Assembly (NCBI RefSeq): GCF_963675165.1
Contig: NC_087383.1
Coordinates: 5,248,839-5,312,838 of the forward strand
Direction: 5' to 3'
Length of the DNA: 64,000 bases
DNA from: Halichondria panicea
Lineage: Eukaryota; Porifera; Demospongiae; Suberitida; Halichondriidae
This document shows positions 34,489-47,129 of the stretch, piece by piece (position 1 is the stretch's first letter; the number at the start of each line of letters is the position of its first letter). The position numbers were made by a program, and so were the translations under genes. The notes beneath the pieces are model-generated. The model searched no databases and was not told where the DNA came from. It saw only the letters and a program-made list of their open reading frames with translations.

Positions 34489-35051
34489 CGCTGCATACCA
34501 CGAATTACAAGGAGACAATTTGGATCACATCATCCTAAATGAAGACAAAATAAGGCACAATCTTGTACGTTGTTTTGAAATGAGAAACTAAAGAAGATTT
34601 TCGAAGTCAAAAGAACTGAATAGTGACCAGAGAGATTTTCTAGCATTGTGATTACTATAATTATACTGCTCCTACAACTCGTGGTATCATTATACGTATT
34701 AAAGTATCTCCACTCAGTTGACTATATAGTTGTAGATCTAAATAAACATGTATTTTTAGGCTTTCGTTATCTTCCACTGCTGTTTTTGTTTTTCATGTAA
34801 TTGAAGTAACGATAGTTAAGGAACAGCTATAGACTAAGACAATCACATCTTGATTGATTGACTGCCTTTGAGGATGTACTTAGTATAGCCATCCGCTGAA
34901 ATCTAAATTTGGGGGGAGTCATTCGTCACTAGGAGGCAGTGACCGGGGGAGTAATTTACTCCTAGGCATGAGTGACCGGGGGTCACTGGTGACTAGGTAG
35001 GAGTGACCGGGAGTCATTATTTAGGGGAGTCACTCGCGCCTATGACACCGG

Positions 35052-37420
35052 GGATGAACAATATTGCATACTATAACTACAATTCATAGTTCGAGTCCAC
35101 ATTCGAGATCAAATGAACAATATTGCATACTATATAAAGTTCTATATCAATTCAGAGTTCGAGTCAGATGAATGGACCCATTACTTGGTGGGTGAACTTT
35201 ACTGACCCAAACCTTACTGACCCAAACCCAATCCCATCCGCGGTCAGAAACTTTCCCAAAGTCAAGTTGATGCCCAAGCACTCAACCCCCCAATTCAGCA
35301 TGAATTCAGCATGGTTGTGGATGAGAATACTACTTGGAGGACGTCCAAATGGACATTTCTCGACAGATGAAACAAGCCGCTAATACGCCTACCGTTCGCA
35401 TCGCGCACTGCGCACTAAAGAACCCGGGGAATGCTGGACTACAACTGTGTCCAGCCAATCACTGAGATTTTGTTTGGACCCTGCTGGTATAATTATAATT
35501 ATAATAAGAGTTTTAGATTTCTACCTTGTTGGAGCACTGGTATCCCTGGCCCCATCACCAAGGCGGCCACTGCTGGCAATCCCAAACATTGATGGATGTC
35601 GTTGTCACTGCTGAACAAGATTATTATCCCTGGGTCGTCTTCGTCGGTTCCTTTCTAAAGAAGAGACACAAGATGGAAACAACTTCAGAGGTAGGCAAAA
35701 CAATCCTGCTACAGAGTAATTCCCTAGTGCAGCAACTTACACAATTTGCCTTGCTCAATGCATTAGAACTGAAAAACAGGATACCATATCAAAAATTTCC
35801 AGGATACTGTGTTATAACTACATTTAAGTCACAATAGCATGGCATTGTAACAGCTTACAATAATATGCTAGTAATACGTGACAATGTGGTATGCAACTGG
35901 GAATGCGCTAGATACGCTCAGCATGAAACTAGATAACACATATTTTTATTTAATCCTTTCCCTGCTTTAGGATGGGCTTCGGATGAGTGCTATACACCCA
36001 AATACTGACTCTAATACAATAGAGCCCTAACCATATCATAGTGGAGGCCATCCTGGACGTTCACTAGATCCGAGTTGCTGGTGGGAGAAAGTTATGTGCC
36101 ATTATTATGTGCTTACACATAGCATAGCAAGAGGACATGCGCACCGAGGCATACAGTAGTGTGTTTGTGTGTCTGTCTGTAAACACATCTCTTATTACGG
36201 GCCTTAAATTGCCTTTATTAGAGCAAACAGAAACACTTCACACTATCTATAGAGTGCACCAAATAGAGTGCACCAATTGAGCACATTGCGCATTAGCAAG
36301 CCTGCTAAGACAGCATATGATTTTCGAAAAAGCACTACCGTAAAACCTCGATTTAAGGCGACACTTTTAAATAATTACGTTTTGCGAAAATAGAGTTTTA
36401 ATGTACACTAAAAAATGAATTTATATGGTGCTATATGGGCGAAATGTCCAAGTGTCGCATATTTAGAGGGTCGCCTTAAATAGAGGTTTTACGGTAGACT
36501 TTACAAGTATGCCAGGGACTTCTACATGGAAAATGCTAACTTTTAGCTAGCTGGTTGGAGCTTATCAACTCTAAAACCATAAAATTATAGATAAAATTAA
36601 AAAGACATGATAAGAGGGCAAATGGAGCAGGCTAATTAGAACGCGGATAACTTTGTTGAGACAGTACAAGGAAGGATTTTCTTCAGATCGCAGCTTGTGT
36701 CGTGGTAGTTGTCTGATGAATGAGCTTGAGACCCCTCGAAGAAGACTGAGTCAGAGCGTGGTTCACGTGATCATTTTACATGTGTTTTCTGCAGTTTCAT
36801 TATGAAACCATCCGTGACTCGCCTGCCAGAATGCCCGCGAAAAGCAGAAAAAGTCTGTTATGGTCTTCCTTTAGTGCCTCATGACCTCTCATGGTGTTAC
36901 ACTGATGTTGTGCTTTATTTAGAGTTAGATTATCTTGCCAGTTTGTAAAACTAAAGAAACAAAGACTTTTTACTACAGAAAAACTACAATTTTACAAGGT
37001 TTGATCCCTTTTTAAGAAACAGTACTCATCGTGTATGTATGTAGGTTGATCTACTGAAAGGCATAAATCGCCTATTCATACCATTTAGAATGTGTTGTAG
37101 TGTTGAGTATGGCTTATTTCATCTGACGTTTTATGCTCATTTTTAAGAAACACACATGCTTTTAAAATTATACTGACTTCATGAGAGTGTTTATCCATGT
37201 CAGGTCCATCAACTGGTACAGGTTTTGTGCTTTAAATTTAAATTTAAGTCAGTTGCAGAAAATATGACTGGAGGTGTAAGGCCTGATTGTCGGCTTATAT
37301 AGTAAGAAACAGAACTGGGATAGAAAGCTCCAGGTCAGTGCCACAGTGTTTTACTAACTCATTCATATGCCCCCCCCCCCACATACACAGTCATACTATT
37401 AGATCTTCATCGTACTATCA
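35052..37420. other. No gene recognised apart from a MITE
   Basis: An open plus-strand frame at 35526-35837 (103 codons) has no recognisable domain. CAACAATATTGCATACTATA followed by a GTTCGAGTC motif is duplicated near 35065-35165. Confidence 0.45.
36336..36496. mobile_element. TA-flanked MITE of 161 bp
   Basis: TACCGTAAAACCTCGATTTA AGGCGACAC at the left and GTCGCCTTAAATAGAGGTTT TACGGTA at the right form TIRs of about 28 bp. TA borders and the ACCTC core resemble pogo-type MITEs. Confidence 0.9.
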
Positions 37421-37422
37421 GT

Positions 37423-37539
37423 ATGCTGGAAGAATTTATGAAGCTGAAGAAGGAAGAGTTGATTGACTATTTTGGGCTACATATTAAAAAACGAAATGAA
37501 AGACTTTGTTACATGCAAAAGACCTGTACAGTTGTATAA
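37423..37539 (+). CDS. Short ORF or last exon
   Basis: Preceded by a pyrimidine tract and CACACAG at 37384-37390. It encodes 38 residues including MLEEFMKLKKEELIDYFGLH IKKRNE, amphipathic and charged, slightly reminiscent of a SAP-like helix pair. No upstream exon was found; there is not enough sequence for a family call. Confidence 0.25.
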   Translation: MLEEFMKLKKEELIDYFGLHIKKRNERLCYMQKTCTVV

Positions 37540-40107
37540 CAGTTAGCTCTACCTCATGCAGTAGCAGCAGTAGCAGTTCATTATGCAGCTTATTATGGCA
37601 GTTTATATGACTTGTGAAATGTTGATAATTAAAATGTCGTACAGAACATGTTACAGTAATAGCTACATAGCTACAGTACTATCAGTCTATCTATGTTATC
37701 TAGTTCAAGCCCAGAGCTTGTATCAAATGTGAGAATGGACATGAACACAAGCAGTATTGTCTAAGTATTAAAGTCTGTGTTGTTTCTGAGCGTCTCTCTT
37801 TCTTGTTGACTTTGACAATCCCTAGCTCTCGGTATTTAACTTGAGGCAGATTCTTGGGATGTCAACTTGCATCTGTCATCAATGACTTCTTTCAGAGTTA
37901 ATAAGGACTTGTTCTCTCTGTTATTATGCCTCGAGGCGTAGCCGCACGAGGGATACGGTAAAGCTGTGTGTGTGTGTGTGTGTGTGTGTCTGTGTGTCTG
38001 TTCCAGCTGTAACTGCTCAACGGTTGCAATGCGACGAAAACTAACAGCTTCTATAGGCTTCTAGCCACGTTCTCTTGGATTTTGATTCGTGGATTTGCAA
38101 ACTAAAGCTTCTTTCTCGAGTTATGGCTAGTTTGACTCACATTGAAGGCTGTTGCAGTCTCTTCAGAATCTTTCATAGCATCATCTGTCCGCACAAACTT
38201 TCTATTCAACATATGAGTTAGCCTTGCACTAAAGCGCTAGCTTTTTGTTAGCTACAATACTCAGAAAATATCTGTTAAAACAGCTAGCTAGCAGTAGCCA
38301 TTTGTGAAATTGATCTCTTTGGACACACCCTTTAATTATTCCTGTGTATGTAATGCGCATGCGCGCTCATTCCCCACGTGTGAGAAAATAATAATATCCA
38401 AGATCCAGATCCAGATCCTCCTGGCAGAATCATCTTTGTCTTGAAGGCCTGGTAAGCCACAAAACACTACCATATAACAATATAGATAACAATATGCATG
38501 TACACAGGTCTTTTCTTAGATATTATATACACTGAACTACAGATCTTGGAAGAATCAATTTTCTTCTTTCTTGAGGTCCTAGTAAGCCACATAATACAAC
38601 AATAGATGCATGTAAATAAGTCTTTTCTTCTCAGTGACTTTATATAGATAAGCTAACTTTAATATAAAATTCATTATAGAAACTAATATAACACTCTAAT
38701 ACTTTTCAGCGAAAGCAAAAACATGGCGAGAGGCATTAGCACAGCGCCAGCTTGAACACTAGTTTTTATAGCCATAGTTTGGAGGCAACAAAAGTAGAGG
38801 CAAAGTGATGACTGATGACGGATAGCTTCAAATTTTCTACCGTTGCCAATCCTTCCCTTCCTATATCTTTGCTATACCACCCTTAGGCAAGCTTGTTGTT
38901 CCTCTCAAACACCAAGTTTTTTTGTTGGTGCTTGGGGACATAATTATGGTGTGTGTCATTGTGTGTTAAAACATTGTTCACCCATTGTTCACCTCCTCAT
39001 CTCATCTTCTCAAATGACATGCATGTACAACCCCCTCATTCACACACACACACAAGCTCATAGCTAATATACTGTACACAACCTTCCCCCCTACACAGGC
39101 TTATAGCTAATGTACTGCTTAAAATATGTACAATGTTCAGTTGTGACAATATTTATACATAATTATCGCGATTCTTAGAGCTATACCCCCCCCCCCCCCC
39201 CAGCTCCTGGTGAGGGCACCAACCTTAGACACGACTGATGGCTAGCTACAGGGATCACTCGATTAAACCCCTACGTGCAAGGTGTCTTCTTGACAGCTAC
39301 ATTGTACATGTTATATTGCACTCAAGAAAATTTTGACCTGTATTTTATTCTCAAAATAACAGCCTTCATGTAAACCACGAGCACAACATAGACCACATCA
39401 TTGCCATCACAAGCAACCTCACAAACTTTATAATGGCCACATAACAGGTCTGAGGAATCACCCATAACTAATGTTTCCGTACAGACATGTGTTTCCAAAG
39501 CCTGCATATAGTTACACCTTTAATTCTCACCCAAAAACTTAAACTTTCTCAATGTACTCACCTTTGAAGTCCGAGCTGAATAATGAACAAAACGCAGGGG
39601 GTAGTGAGCAATAACTATGCACGAGTTCGAGCGTGCACCTCAGGCCAAGTGTTAGCTGTGTGTGTGTGTGTGTGTGTGTATGTGTGTGTGTGTGTGCAGG
39701 GGGGGGGGTGAAGCTGTGTGTTAGTAAGTGTATTGGGGGTATAGAGCTATAGCATGCATGCACACAATACACACCGACAGGATCTAACTAGCCCAGAAAA
39801 CAAAGTAAGCTATAACAAAGTAAGCTATAACAGACATACACATGAATTCCGCAAAATAGTTATTCGTATTACTAGAATAATTATTTTGCAAGCCAAATCA
39901 GCAGAAAAATTGACCTACCGGATTGTGTGTAATTGATACTAATAATACTAATTGAGGTTTTGGGATTTTATTTTGGGAATTGATCAACACTCGCAAAGTT
40001 CACATATGACTCACAAAACATTCTAGCAATAAGATATGCACAGTTAGTGAAAAAATAATGTGCATCATCACGCCATGTGCAAATAGCAAAATCCCCGCAT
40101 GTGGCCC
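37540..40107. other. No gene recognised; tandem and dispersed repeats
   Basis: A TG array lies at 37963-37990. At 38400-38640 an about-125-bp unit (AATC...TCTTG...AGGTC/CCTGGTAAGCCACA...GCATGTACA) is present twice and looks like a duplicated exon end with GTAAGC. 39085-39285 repeats the C-run block of 30.3 kb. A TG array with G9 is at 39655-39710. Confidence 0.5.
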
Positions 40108-40117
40108 AGAAGGTCTA

Positions 40118-40378
40118 GACCTTTTCTTCCCCTATGTTTATTGTGCCGGGAGTCATCAGTGGACTGCACAACTAAATCTAGTTTGCAGTCTATCATTACA
40201 TGCACGTACGTATGATCCAGTGTGGTTGCTCTGATAACGACTAACCCGACCTTTTCTTCCCCTATGTTTATTGTGCCGGGAGTCATCAGTGGACTGCACA
40301 ACTAAATCTAGTTTGCAGTCTATCATTACGAGCACGTACGTATGATCCAGTGTGGTTCCTCTGATAACGACTAACCCT
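40118..40378. repeat. 130-bp tandem repeat, two copies
   Basis: GACCTTTTCTTCCCCTATGT TTATTGTGCCGGGAGTCATC starts copies at 40118 and 40248, which differ at only a few positions. The unit overlaps the third member of the dispersed segment seen at 22.25 and 31.25 kb. Confidence 0.9.
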
Positions 40379-42830
40379 TGACCTTTTGACAAGTGCCCAC
40401 TGGTCTGTGTGACCACCCTCCAGGTCTCCTAAGAGTAGAGCCCCACACCCTCAGCCACATGGTACATGTACCTGAGAGGAGGGTTAGTAATGTTCAATGA
40501 ACACAATAATCCAGCAATGTGACTGTCGCTCTAACACTTACTTGTCCGTTTACATGTACGTGTATAGCAGTCGTTGTAACAACAGCCAGCTTCTCTAGCG
40601 TAACTATAGTCAATATAGGGACCACTGGTGGGTGGGCGAAGTAATCCATGAATGATGAAGAGTGTAAAGAGACGTCAATCCGAGAGGTTCGTCTCTGGTC
40701 AGTCGTGCGTGAGCTAGACAAGAGAGGGGTCGATCTGTGTGAGGGGGTGGGGTTGATGTGTACTGTATGTCATTAACACATACATTCAGTAGCTCTATCA
40801 CATCACATGAGTAAAGTGGGGAGGAGTTGGGGGATAGTAGGGGAACAAGTGGAGATCTAGAGTGAGGGATATTGGGCAAACTGTATGTGAAACGGTGAAT
40901 GTCAATGGTAACATGTATGTGTTGTAAGGAAGGGTTTAATGTAAGGAAGGGTTTAAATAATGTATTCAGTGAGTTGGCGCGGTAATTTACATCAACTACG
41001 GTGCATACTGTAAAATTGTTTGAAATGACAGGTTACTTATCAATTCAGGTAATCATTTCCATGTTGTCCCGACATACTGATAACGAACTGGAGCACTGAA
41101 GTGCTACGTCTCAAAACGAGGTATATGTACCCATAGCAAAAGTTTAGTAGGTGCATATTTTCGCTAAATGACTCGAGAGCCCTCAGAAGAAATTTCCTCA
41201 GTCAATTCCACGCACCTCATGGGTACACAAACACATTATTATAACTTGTTGTGTGAATCGCAAACAGACAAACAAACCAACGGACTATTATACCCGTGGC
41301 TTCCACGCGCATACAGTACAGCCAAGGGCGTATACAGAGAAGAGGGCATGCAACTCACTATGTACCCTACGTACTCATCCGACTTCGTATCAGAGACCGG
41401 ATATGCTAAGACCGGATATGCTAAAAATAGAATCCAGTAGGAACAAGTGGGCGGTGTTGTTTACGGAGTTATAATTATGGTCAGAGCTGCCTAGCCTTTG
41501 CTAGCTAGCTAGCTAACAGTGGAGTATTATTTTAGAGAAGTGTCATGACCAGTCTTAGTCTACTCGAAAGGGTCGATTAATTAGGGAAATGTGGTATTTT
41601 GCAAAGAGCAACAACAGAAGATTACGTGTACATCATGCTTATTAAATAATAATTATTATAATTATGTGCAGGTACCTGGCACCTTCAAACCAAGCAGAAT
41701 GAGATTCAGATTCACAGGCGTGATTCAAACACCTATAATTAATTATCACCTATAATTTAATTATGTACAATAATTAATGTACAATAATTATAATTGTGTA
41801 CGTACTATTGTGTAGTTTGATGGTATACTATTGCAATTGTTGTAATTTATCTGAACAGCTTCTTGCACCTGCTTTCTACTTTCCACTTTCCGTCATTACC
41901 AACAGTTTTTCAACCCCAGTACCAAGAGCATGCTGTAAACACCAATGTAGTAGACGACCCCAGGAGTAAGAAAGAGGGTGTGGTGTCTTCTGTCTAGCCA
42001 CACCCGCAAAATAAAATAATTTCATTAGCTTAAAGCCACGCCTGAGACGAAGTACCTATACATAATTATAGGGCCTGTGTATTTTTCGTGGGGTTCAAAA
42101 TTTGTTTTTCGAAGGCGTGAAAGGCCACTAAGTCTTACGAGAGGTGAGTCTTTGCGGTGAGTCTTTGGGGATGATAACCGACTTGCATGTTCCTATCCAC
42201 TTAGTGAATCTGCCAATGTGGTGATGTAGTTTCCAAAAGTGACATTTGCTGAGTATATCATGGTTCTTTCCACTTAGTGAATCTGCCCACTTAGTGAATC
42301 TGCCAATGTGGCAGCAGTTTCCAAAAGTGACATTTGCTGAGTAGGTGCTAAGGGCCTTCCAATTAGGGCTTAAGGTAACTTGTGTGAGTACTGTACATAA
42401 TTCTTGGTAAGTTAGCTTGAGGTCGCCAACAATTCTGCTTTCTTTTCTCCCCATAGAGTGAGGTGAATGAATTTCCAGGTGATGTGTTGATTGGTGAGGT
42501 AATAATAGTTCTAAACAGTTCTAAACAGTTCCTTGGTTTCGCACCAACAAAGCTATGTTACACATTCCACATGAAGCATAAAATAATGAAGCCATAATTG
42601 ACCAACTTCCGGGGCATAAGCGCCACTAGCGCCAATCTGAACGCAATTAATTTTTTTTGTGGTTTTTTTGTGGTCTAAAAGATGCGCCACTTAGAAGTGG
42701 AATTAATTTTTTCTGGCGCTGCAATATAGTGTGCTGGTTGCACTTCAACTTTTAACTGTTTACATGTACAACCATACTACATGTGCAACCATACCCGCTT
42801 ACCTACCTTGCATGCTTTCACCATAGATCT
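40379..42830. other. No gene recognised; local duplications
   Basis: At 42190-42345 a block (CTTAGTGAATCTGCCAATGT GG, then TTTCCAAAAGTGACATTTGC TGAGTA) is present twice in tandem. ORFs across it are repeat-derived. Simple AT-rich sequence lies at 41640-41850. Confidence 0.5.
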
Positions 42831-42834
42831 ATGT

Positions 42835-43130
42835 ACAGTACATACAGTACATTAGCTATAAGCCTGTGTGTGGGGGGGGGGGGCTATGTACAGTACATTA
42901 GGTATAAACCTGTGTGGCAGTATAAGCCTGTGTGCAGTATAAGCCTGTGTGTAGGGGGGGGGGCTATGTACAGCATTAGCCTGTGTGTGTGTACAGTACC
43001 ATTAGGTACAAGCCTGTGTGAGAGCTATGTACAGTACAATAGCCTGTGTGTGTGTGGGGCTGTGTGTGTGGGGGGCTATGTACAGTGATAAGCCTGTGTG
43101 TGTGGTGTGGGGGGGGGGTACATCAGGTAT
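42835..43130. repeat. Minisatellite with G runs
   Basis: Six to seven units of CTATGTACAGTACATTAGGT ATAAGCCTGTGTGT with G8-G11 runs of variable length. The unit core (TACAGTACATTAGGTATAAG) is the reverse complement of the C-run repeats at 30.3 and 39.1 kb. Confidence 0.9.
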
Positions 43131-43751
43131 AAGCCGAGATATGATCTGCGCATGTGTATGATCTGCGCATGTGCAAGCCGGGTGCGGTCCTCCTTATTAA
43201 CTTACAGAGCAACTATGCGGCATGAATAACGTAAACAAGTAGCTGGAGATACTTATATTGCGGAATGGTGCAAGAAAGGGGACCCTGCGCATGATGCAAA
43301 ACATTCAAAATCTACAACAATTGCATTCATGAAGCAACAGTATTCATGAAGCTACCAATAAAACTAACTACCAAGTAGAATAGGTTTAAATCATAACTAT
43401 AGAAGCTGTTACTCACGCAGTTCATTAGGCATTCAGCAGTTATATATAGCTTGCAGTCTTCATGGTATACGCAGCGCAAACAAACTATTGTCTAAGAGCA
43501 ACTACACAGACAAGTACAGACAAGTACACTACAGACACTATTCCACAGCAGTTATTATAATGAATGGAATGTTCGGGGGACAAATTCGTCTTTTTTCGGC
43601 TTCAGTGTAGCGTAAGTGAAGCGAATTCCGATACAAACGTTCCAGGTATTTCTCTTCTACACTATAAAATCACGTGCACGACATTCATCGGAACTGACAT
43701 CACAGTCCCTCATAGCATCTCTCATTTGTTTCCCCGGGCTATCGCCACACA

Positions 43752-44099
43752 TCATAGACATTCTCTCTTCGAAGTACAAGATGCACTTTTATACATACAG
43801 TCATTAAACTTACGAAGGAGACTTTCTTGAACATTGGGAAGTTGGCAATCATCTTCAGGATCATCTAAGATTTCCAATCTTCTCTTATTAAATGTTCTTT
43901 TCATAAGAGAGTCGCCATCCGTACGAAGCTGCTCCTTCAATGCAGTGATATTTCGTTGGAAAGAAACTAGATCATCAATTATTGTCTGTTGTCTACTTTT
44001 GGAGAAGGACCAGGTTTGTAGTGAACAATTGATGAGTGGCACTCTGATCTCAAGTACTATCAAAAAACCACCACAGGTCCATTGCGTATGTCTGAACAT
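43752..44099 (-). CDS. Unassigned ORF of 115 codons
   Basis: The frame includes FQRNITALKEQLRTDGDSLM KRTFNKRRLEILDDPEDDCQ LPNVQESLLRKF-like sequence (here in two parts: a likely coiled-coil stretch, then an acidic stretch). It looks like genuine protein, possibly one exon of a transposon gene, but no family is recognised. Confidence 0.3.
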   Translation of the reverse strand: MFRHTQWTCGGFLIVLEIRVPLINCSLQTWSFSKSRQQTIIDDLVSFQRNITALKEQLRTDGDSLMKRTFNKRRLEILDDPEDDCQLPNVQESLLRKFNDCMYKSASCTSKRECL

Positions 44100-44529
44100 A
44101 TCAGGAACTGTTTGTACTTTGTACTGACATAATAGGTTGAAGATCGTAGTACTCCTTACTAAACATAGCTCACGATGATCGCTTTATGACGTGTGCTAGC
44201 ATTATCTGGGCCATCAGTCAATGATTTGTCAATGATTTAATATAAATAATTATTTGAGTTGAAGAAAAAAAGTAGCGGAACCCCCCGTGGTGGAAGCCAA
44301 TTGAAGAATTAGGTCTCCTGTCTCTAAAATATTTATCCAATATGGCCACCAAATTGTCTTACAAGGGTCATAATAACGCTACAGAAATGTATGTGGAAAA
44401 AGCCATCTTTGCCGGTTGTGCAGCAGATGACATTTTCTAGTTATAGTTATAAAAACAACAACACTATAAACACACTATAAACACAACAACATGCTGGTAG
44501 TATCTCCGATAGGGCATTGACGAGAGAAA

Positions 44530-45180
44530 GTGGTTTCCTGGAAATTCTCGGGAGCTGACCGTGATTTGATATTCAAATTACTAGGTAATAAACTGAGGTT
44601 CAGTTTACAGAATGTGAAATGGTTCAGACAAGAGACGGATTGCGTCTGTACGTATCCATGTCGGATTAAAATTACCACATATGTGACAACGCTGGAGAGT
44701 CCTGATCACATTGGCACACCAAGTTCAGTTCAGACTGGGTACCGTCGCACCTCCATCGGTGGACATGAGCCAAGTTGTGGAGCGCTCTGCAGTGTGCAAT
44801 GAAGGTGGTAGGTGATGACAGAGAAGTCATCGTCCCGACCTACGACTGGACGGACTTCACCACCAGTTTAGTACCACCACCTCCACCTACGTCTTCTATG
44901 CCCGGGAAGGTGTATGTTAAGGAGAATGAGCACACTCTTCTCAAACCTGGGGTCATCTTTGACGATAACGAGCTACCATCAGTGATACACCCAGCGGGTC
45001 TGTCCGACAATGGTATCTGTACGTCAAAATTCGGGAATTTTGTCATCATATGTCCTCATTCTCGACCATTCTCGACCATTCAGCAGACAGAACACCCCCC
45101 AACGTGCACTCCACCATCGTCCCCGTTCTCCACCTCGGCAGCGTGTATGCGGAAGTATGCGGAGCGGGACAGTGGGACAT
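44530..45180 (+). pseudogene. Second DUF7869-type remnant
   Basis: Fragments in different frames include HTKFSSDW, GYRRTSI, MSQVVERSAVCNEG, VVGDDREVIVPTYDWTDFTT and MPGKVYVKENEHTLLKPGVI. These correspond to the order HTKF.DWCF-L--YRRT--VV--S--N-A-LVG--G-V-VPTYDW of the family also seen at 15-16.4 kb. Reading frames break at least twice between 44725 and 44815. Confidence 0.65.
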
Positions 45181-46289
45181 GACAAAAGGAGAATTTAACT
45201 CCCTTTAAACCTTTTTTTTTCACAAAAACTGCCAACAAACAAAAGAATTTGCTGTGTACGGGGTGCCTCACCTACAACATTATCGAAATACACGTAGTTT
45301 TATACTACTTCATGATGACAACTTTTAATTTCTAAAATTCACACAAAAGTTCTCTCTTTTTGCTTACCCATTCTTTTTGCTTACCCATAATTATTATCTT
45401 GTGAGTCGTCTTGTGAGTCGGTGATCCTTTAAATATACTCCTGAGAAACTAGCTGGCCAGGCAGCCCTTATCTTTCTGCGGAACCACGAGGGCGGCGACG
45501 ATTTATCCGGGTATACGGAGGTATACGGAGGTTCACGGAAATCATTGAAATTTGAAATGACGCATTGAACTTTAAACGCGGTTTTCTCACAAAGGGCGTC
45601 TCACAAAGGGCGTTGACATACCTTTCGATTGGTAAGTGCTAAGTAGGTATCATTTTGACTAATTTGATCCAACAATAAAAGCCACCCACGCGATAAGGGT
45701 TGTTGCCCTGTCACAATTGAAGAGGGTATATATGTTCGACATGCACGTCCAATGATATAGCTCATAATATCAAATCTGAATGAAACCACACCACAAAGCT
45801 ACACAAAGCTACAAGAGAGAAAAATTTCAATGCCATGCCATGCCAAGAGAATGAAAAAATAAAACATGTGGTTGCAACATGTGGTTGCAACTGCCATCGT
45901 GTCCTTTCTGCCACCTCTGTTTTGCCACCTCAAAACAGACTCCTTAGACAGACTCCTTAGACAGCTGCTCCACTCAACACGCGGGTCCCCAATGGAGCAA
46001 TCTAGGCGCAGTGAAGACGGACGACAGGTAAGAACACAAATTATGCCAATAATTATTATAGAATGCATAATTCCACAGAGTTAGCTCGAAGTGCCAGCCA
46101 AACCACCTTGAGCGGTGAGGATCAAGTTTTCAGTTGCAGAGAGCCTGGGGATACCATGTACAGATACCTCTGATGTAGCATGTTGGTCCCACTCAGAGGC
46201 AGACCTTTTATGTGCTTCACTCCACATCTTTGGGACAACCAAAACCATGCTCAACCAAAAATAATGATGACTACATATGTAATACTGTG

Positions 46290-46441
46290 TCTATTTAGAG
46301 TGCACCGACTAACCTGGCACACCGCTTCGACCTGCATAACAAAACGTGGAAGTACTAAAAAAACCGGAAAGAATATCCGAGTGTTTCTCAGCGGAGACTA
46401 TGAGTTCCTGTGCAACATATTTGGCTTGTCAGGTGCTGCAG
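46290..46441 (+). pseudogene. Transposon-type exon with GDYEFLC motif
   Basis: Plus strand reads KNIRVFLSGDYEFLCNIFGL SGAAG followed by GTAAAAG as a donor. Similar RVFLFGDYEFLC-MYGISGA-G-HPCL-C strings occur in repetitive cnidarian and sponge proteins of unknown function. Upstream sequence loses frame after RFDLHNKTWKY, so this is a remnant. Confidence 0.5.
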
Positions 46442-46793
46442 GTAAAAGTAATACTTCGGTTATAATAATTACACATGTAGGCTGAGACCGCAGTTGCAAG
46501 TAGAAATAGACTGTAGTTTTAGCCACACCCACACCCACCGCCCACATTAGTGATAGTAGAATATCCAGTTTTCACATGCAGCCGTATAAATTTAGATAGT
46601 TGTCTGATAGTCTGAAATCCAACTGGAGGTGAGTTTAGTACTACTTAATACTTCATCTATGTGAGCGTATGTTTTGTGCAGCCCCTTCATGTTACTGCTG
46701 CTGCAAATTAGTTAACTTTTAGCTACTAGCTACTGCGCCAGAAATCTTGCAGTGCCACAAAGGTCACTCTGTTAGGTCCTGTTCAATTGACCT

Positions 46794-47129
46794 GTGACCT
46801 CTAGAACAGCTACCACTAAAAAACACGAAAAAGCTATGTCTTCTATCCTATGTCTCCTATGTCAACAAGAAGAATTCGTTCACCTACTGGAGAAACGCCA
46901 CCAAAAAGACCTTTGCAACCCAGATCTTCCAACAAGCCATTACAGTCCAAGAAAAAACTCTCCTTTGAGGAGCTCTGTCAAATCCTCAACCAATTTCGAA
47001 GATGAAACTCTGGGTTCGCTATATTTTGCTAAACTGAAGGATTGGCCATCTGAGAAGGAAGGTGCCTCAAAGTTTTTGGGAGGAGATGTTTGCAAGACAA
47101 AAAGATCAAGTAATCTGTGCCTGTCGTAG
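46794..47129 (+). CDS. Unassigned ORF upstream of the OTU remnant
   Basis: 111 codons, polar and Lys/Ser-rich in the first part, with no recognised domain. Its position directly upstream of the OTU-like pieces suggests that it is the N-terminal part of the same decayed transposon protein, but this cannot be shown. Confidence 0.25.
   Translation: MTSRTATTKKHEKAMSSILCLLCQQEEFVHLLEKRHQKDLCNPDLPTSHYSPRKNSPLRSSVKSSTNFEDETLGSLYFAKLKDWPSEKEGASKFLGGDVCKTKRSSNLCLS

Larger units (their letters stand above)
33970..35047 (+). mobile_element. Decayed 3' end of a second Ginger-like element
   Basis: Matches the 3' part of the intact element at 52.8-57.2 kb in the opposite orientation. The Ulp1 segment AELQIAQMYK...HNGLLLSVASIQQQ is at about 34020-34110. 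The segment from LQGDNLD to the RRF region is at 34488-34620, followed by the 3' UTR (TCTAAATAAACATG, then CTTTCGTTATCTTCCACTGC) and a terminus rich in GACTCCC/GGGAGTC motifs ending in ATGACA. CCGG lies immediately outside at 35048-35051, as for the intact copy. The 5' two thirds are missing, and the catalytic Cys region is interrupted by a nested element. Confidence 0.85.

Noticed and set aside
39539..39772. Minus-strand ORF with His-Thr repeat
   Set aside because: Produced by the TG array with a G9 run at 39655-39710.
43564..43830. Plus-strand ORF overlapping the minus-strand ORF at 43752-44099
   Set aside because: No recognisable domain; the minus frame has a more protein-like composition over the shared part.
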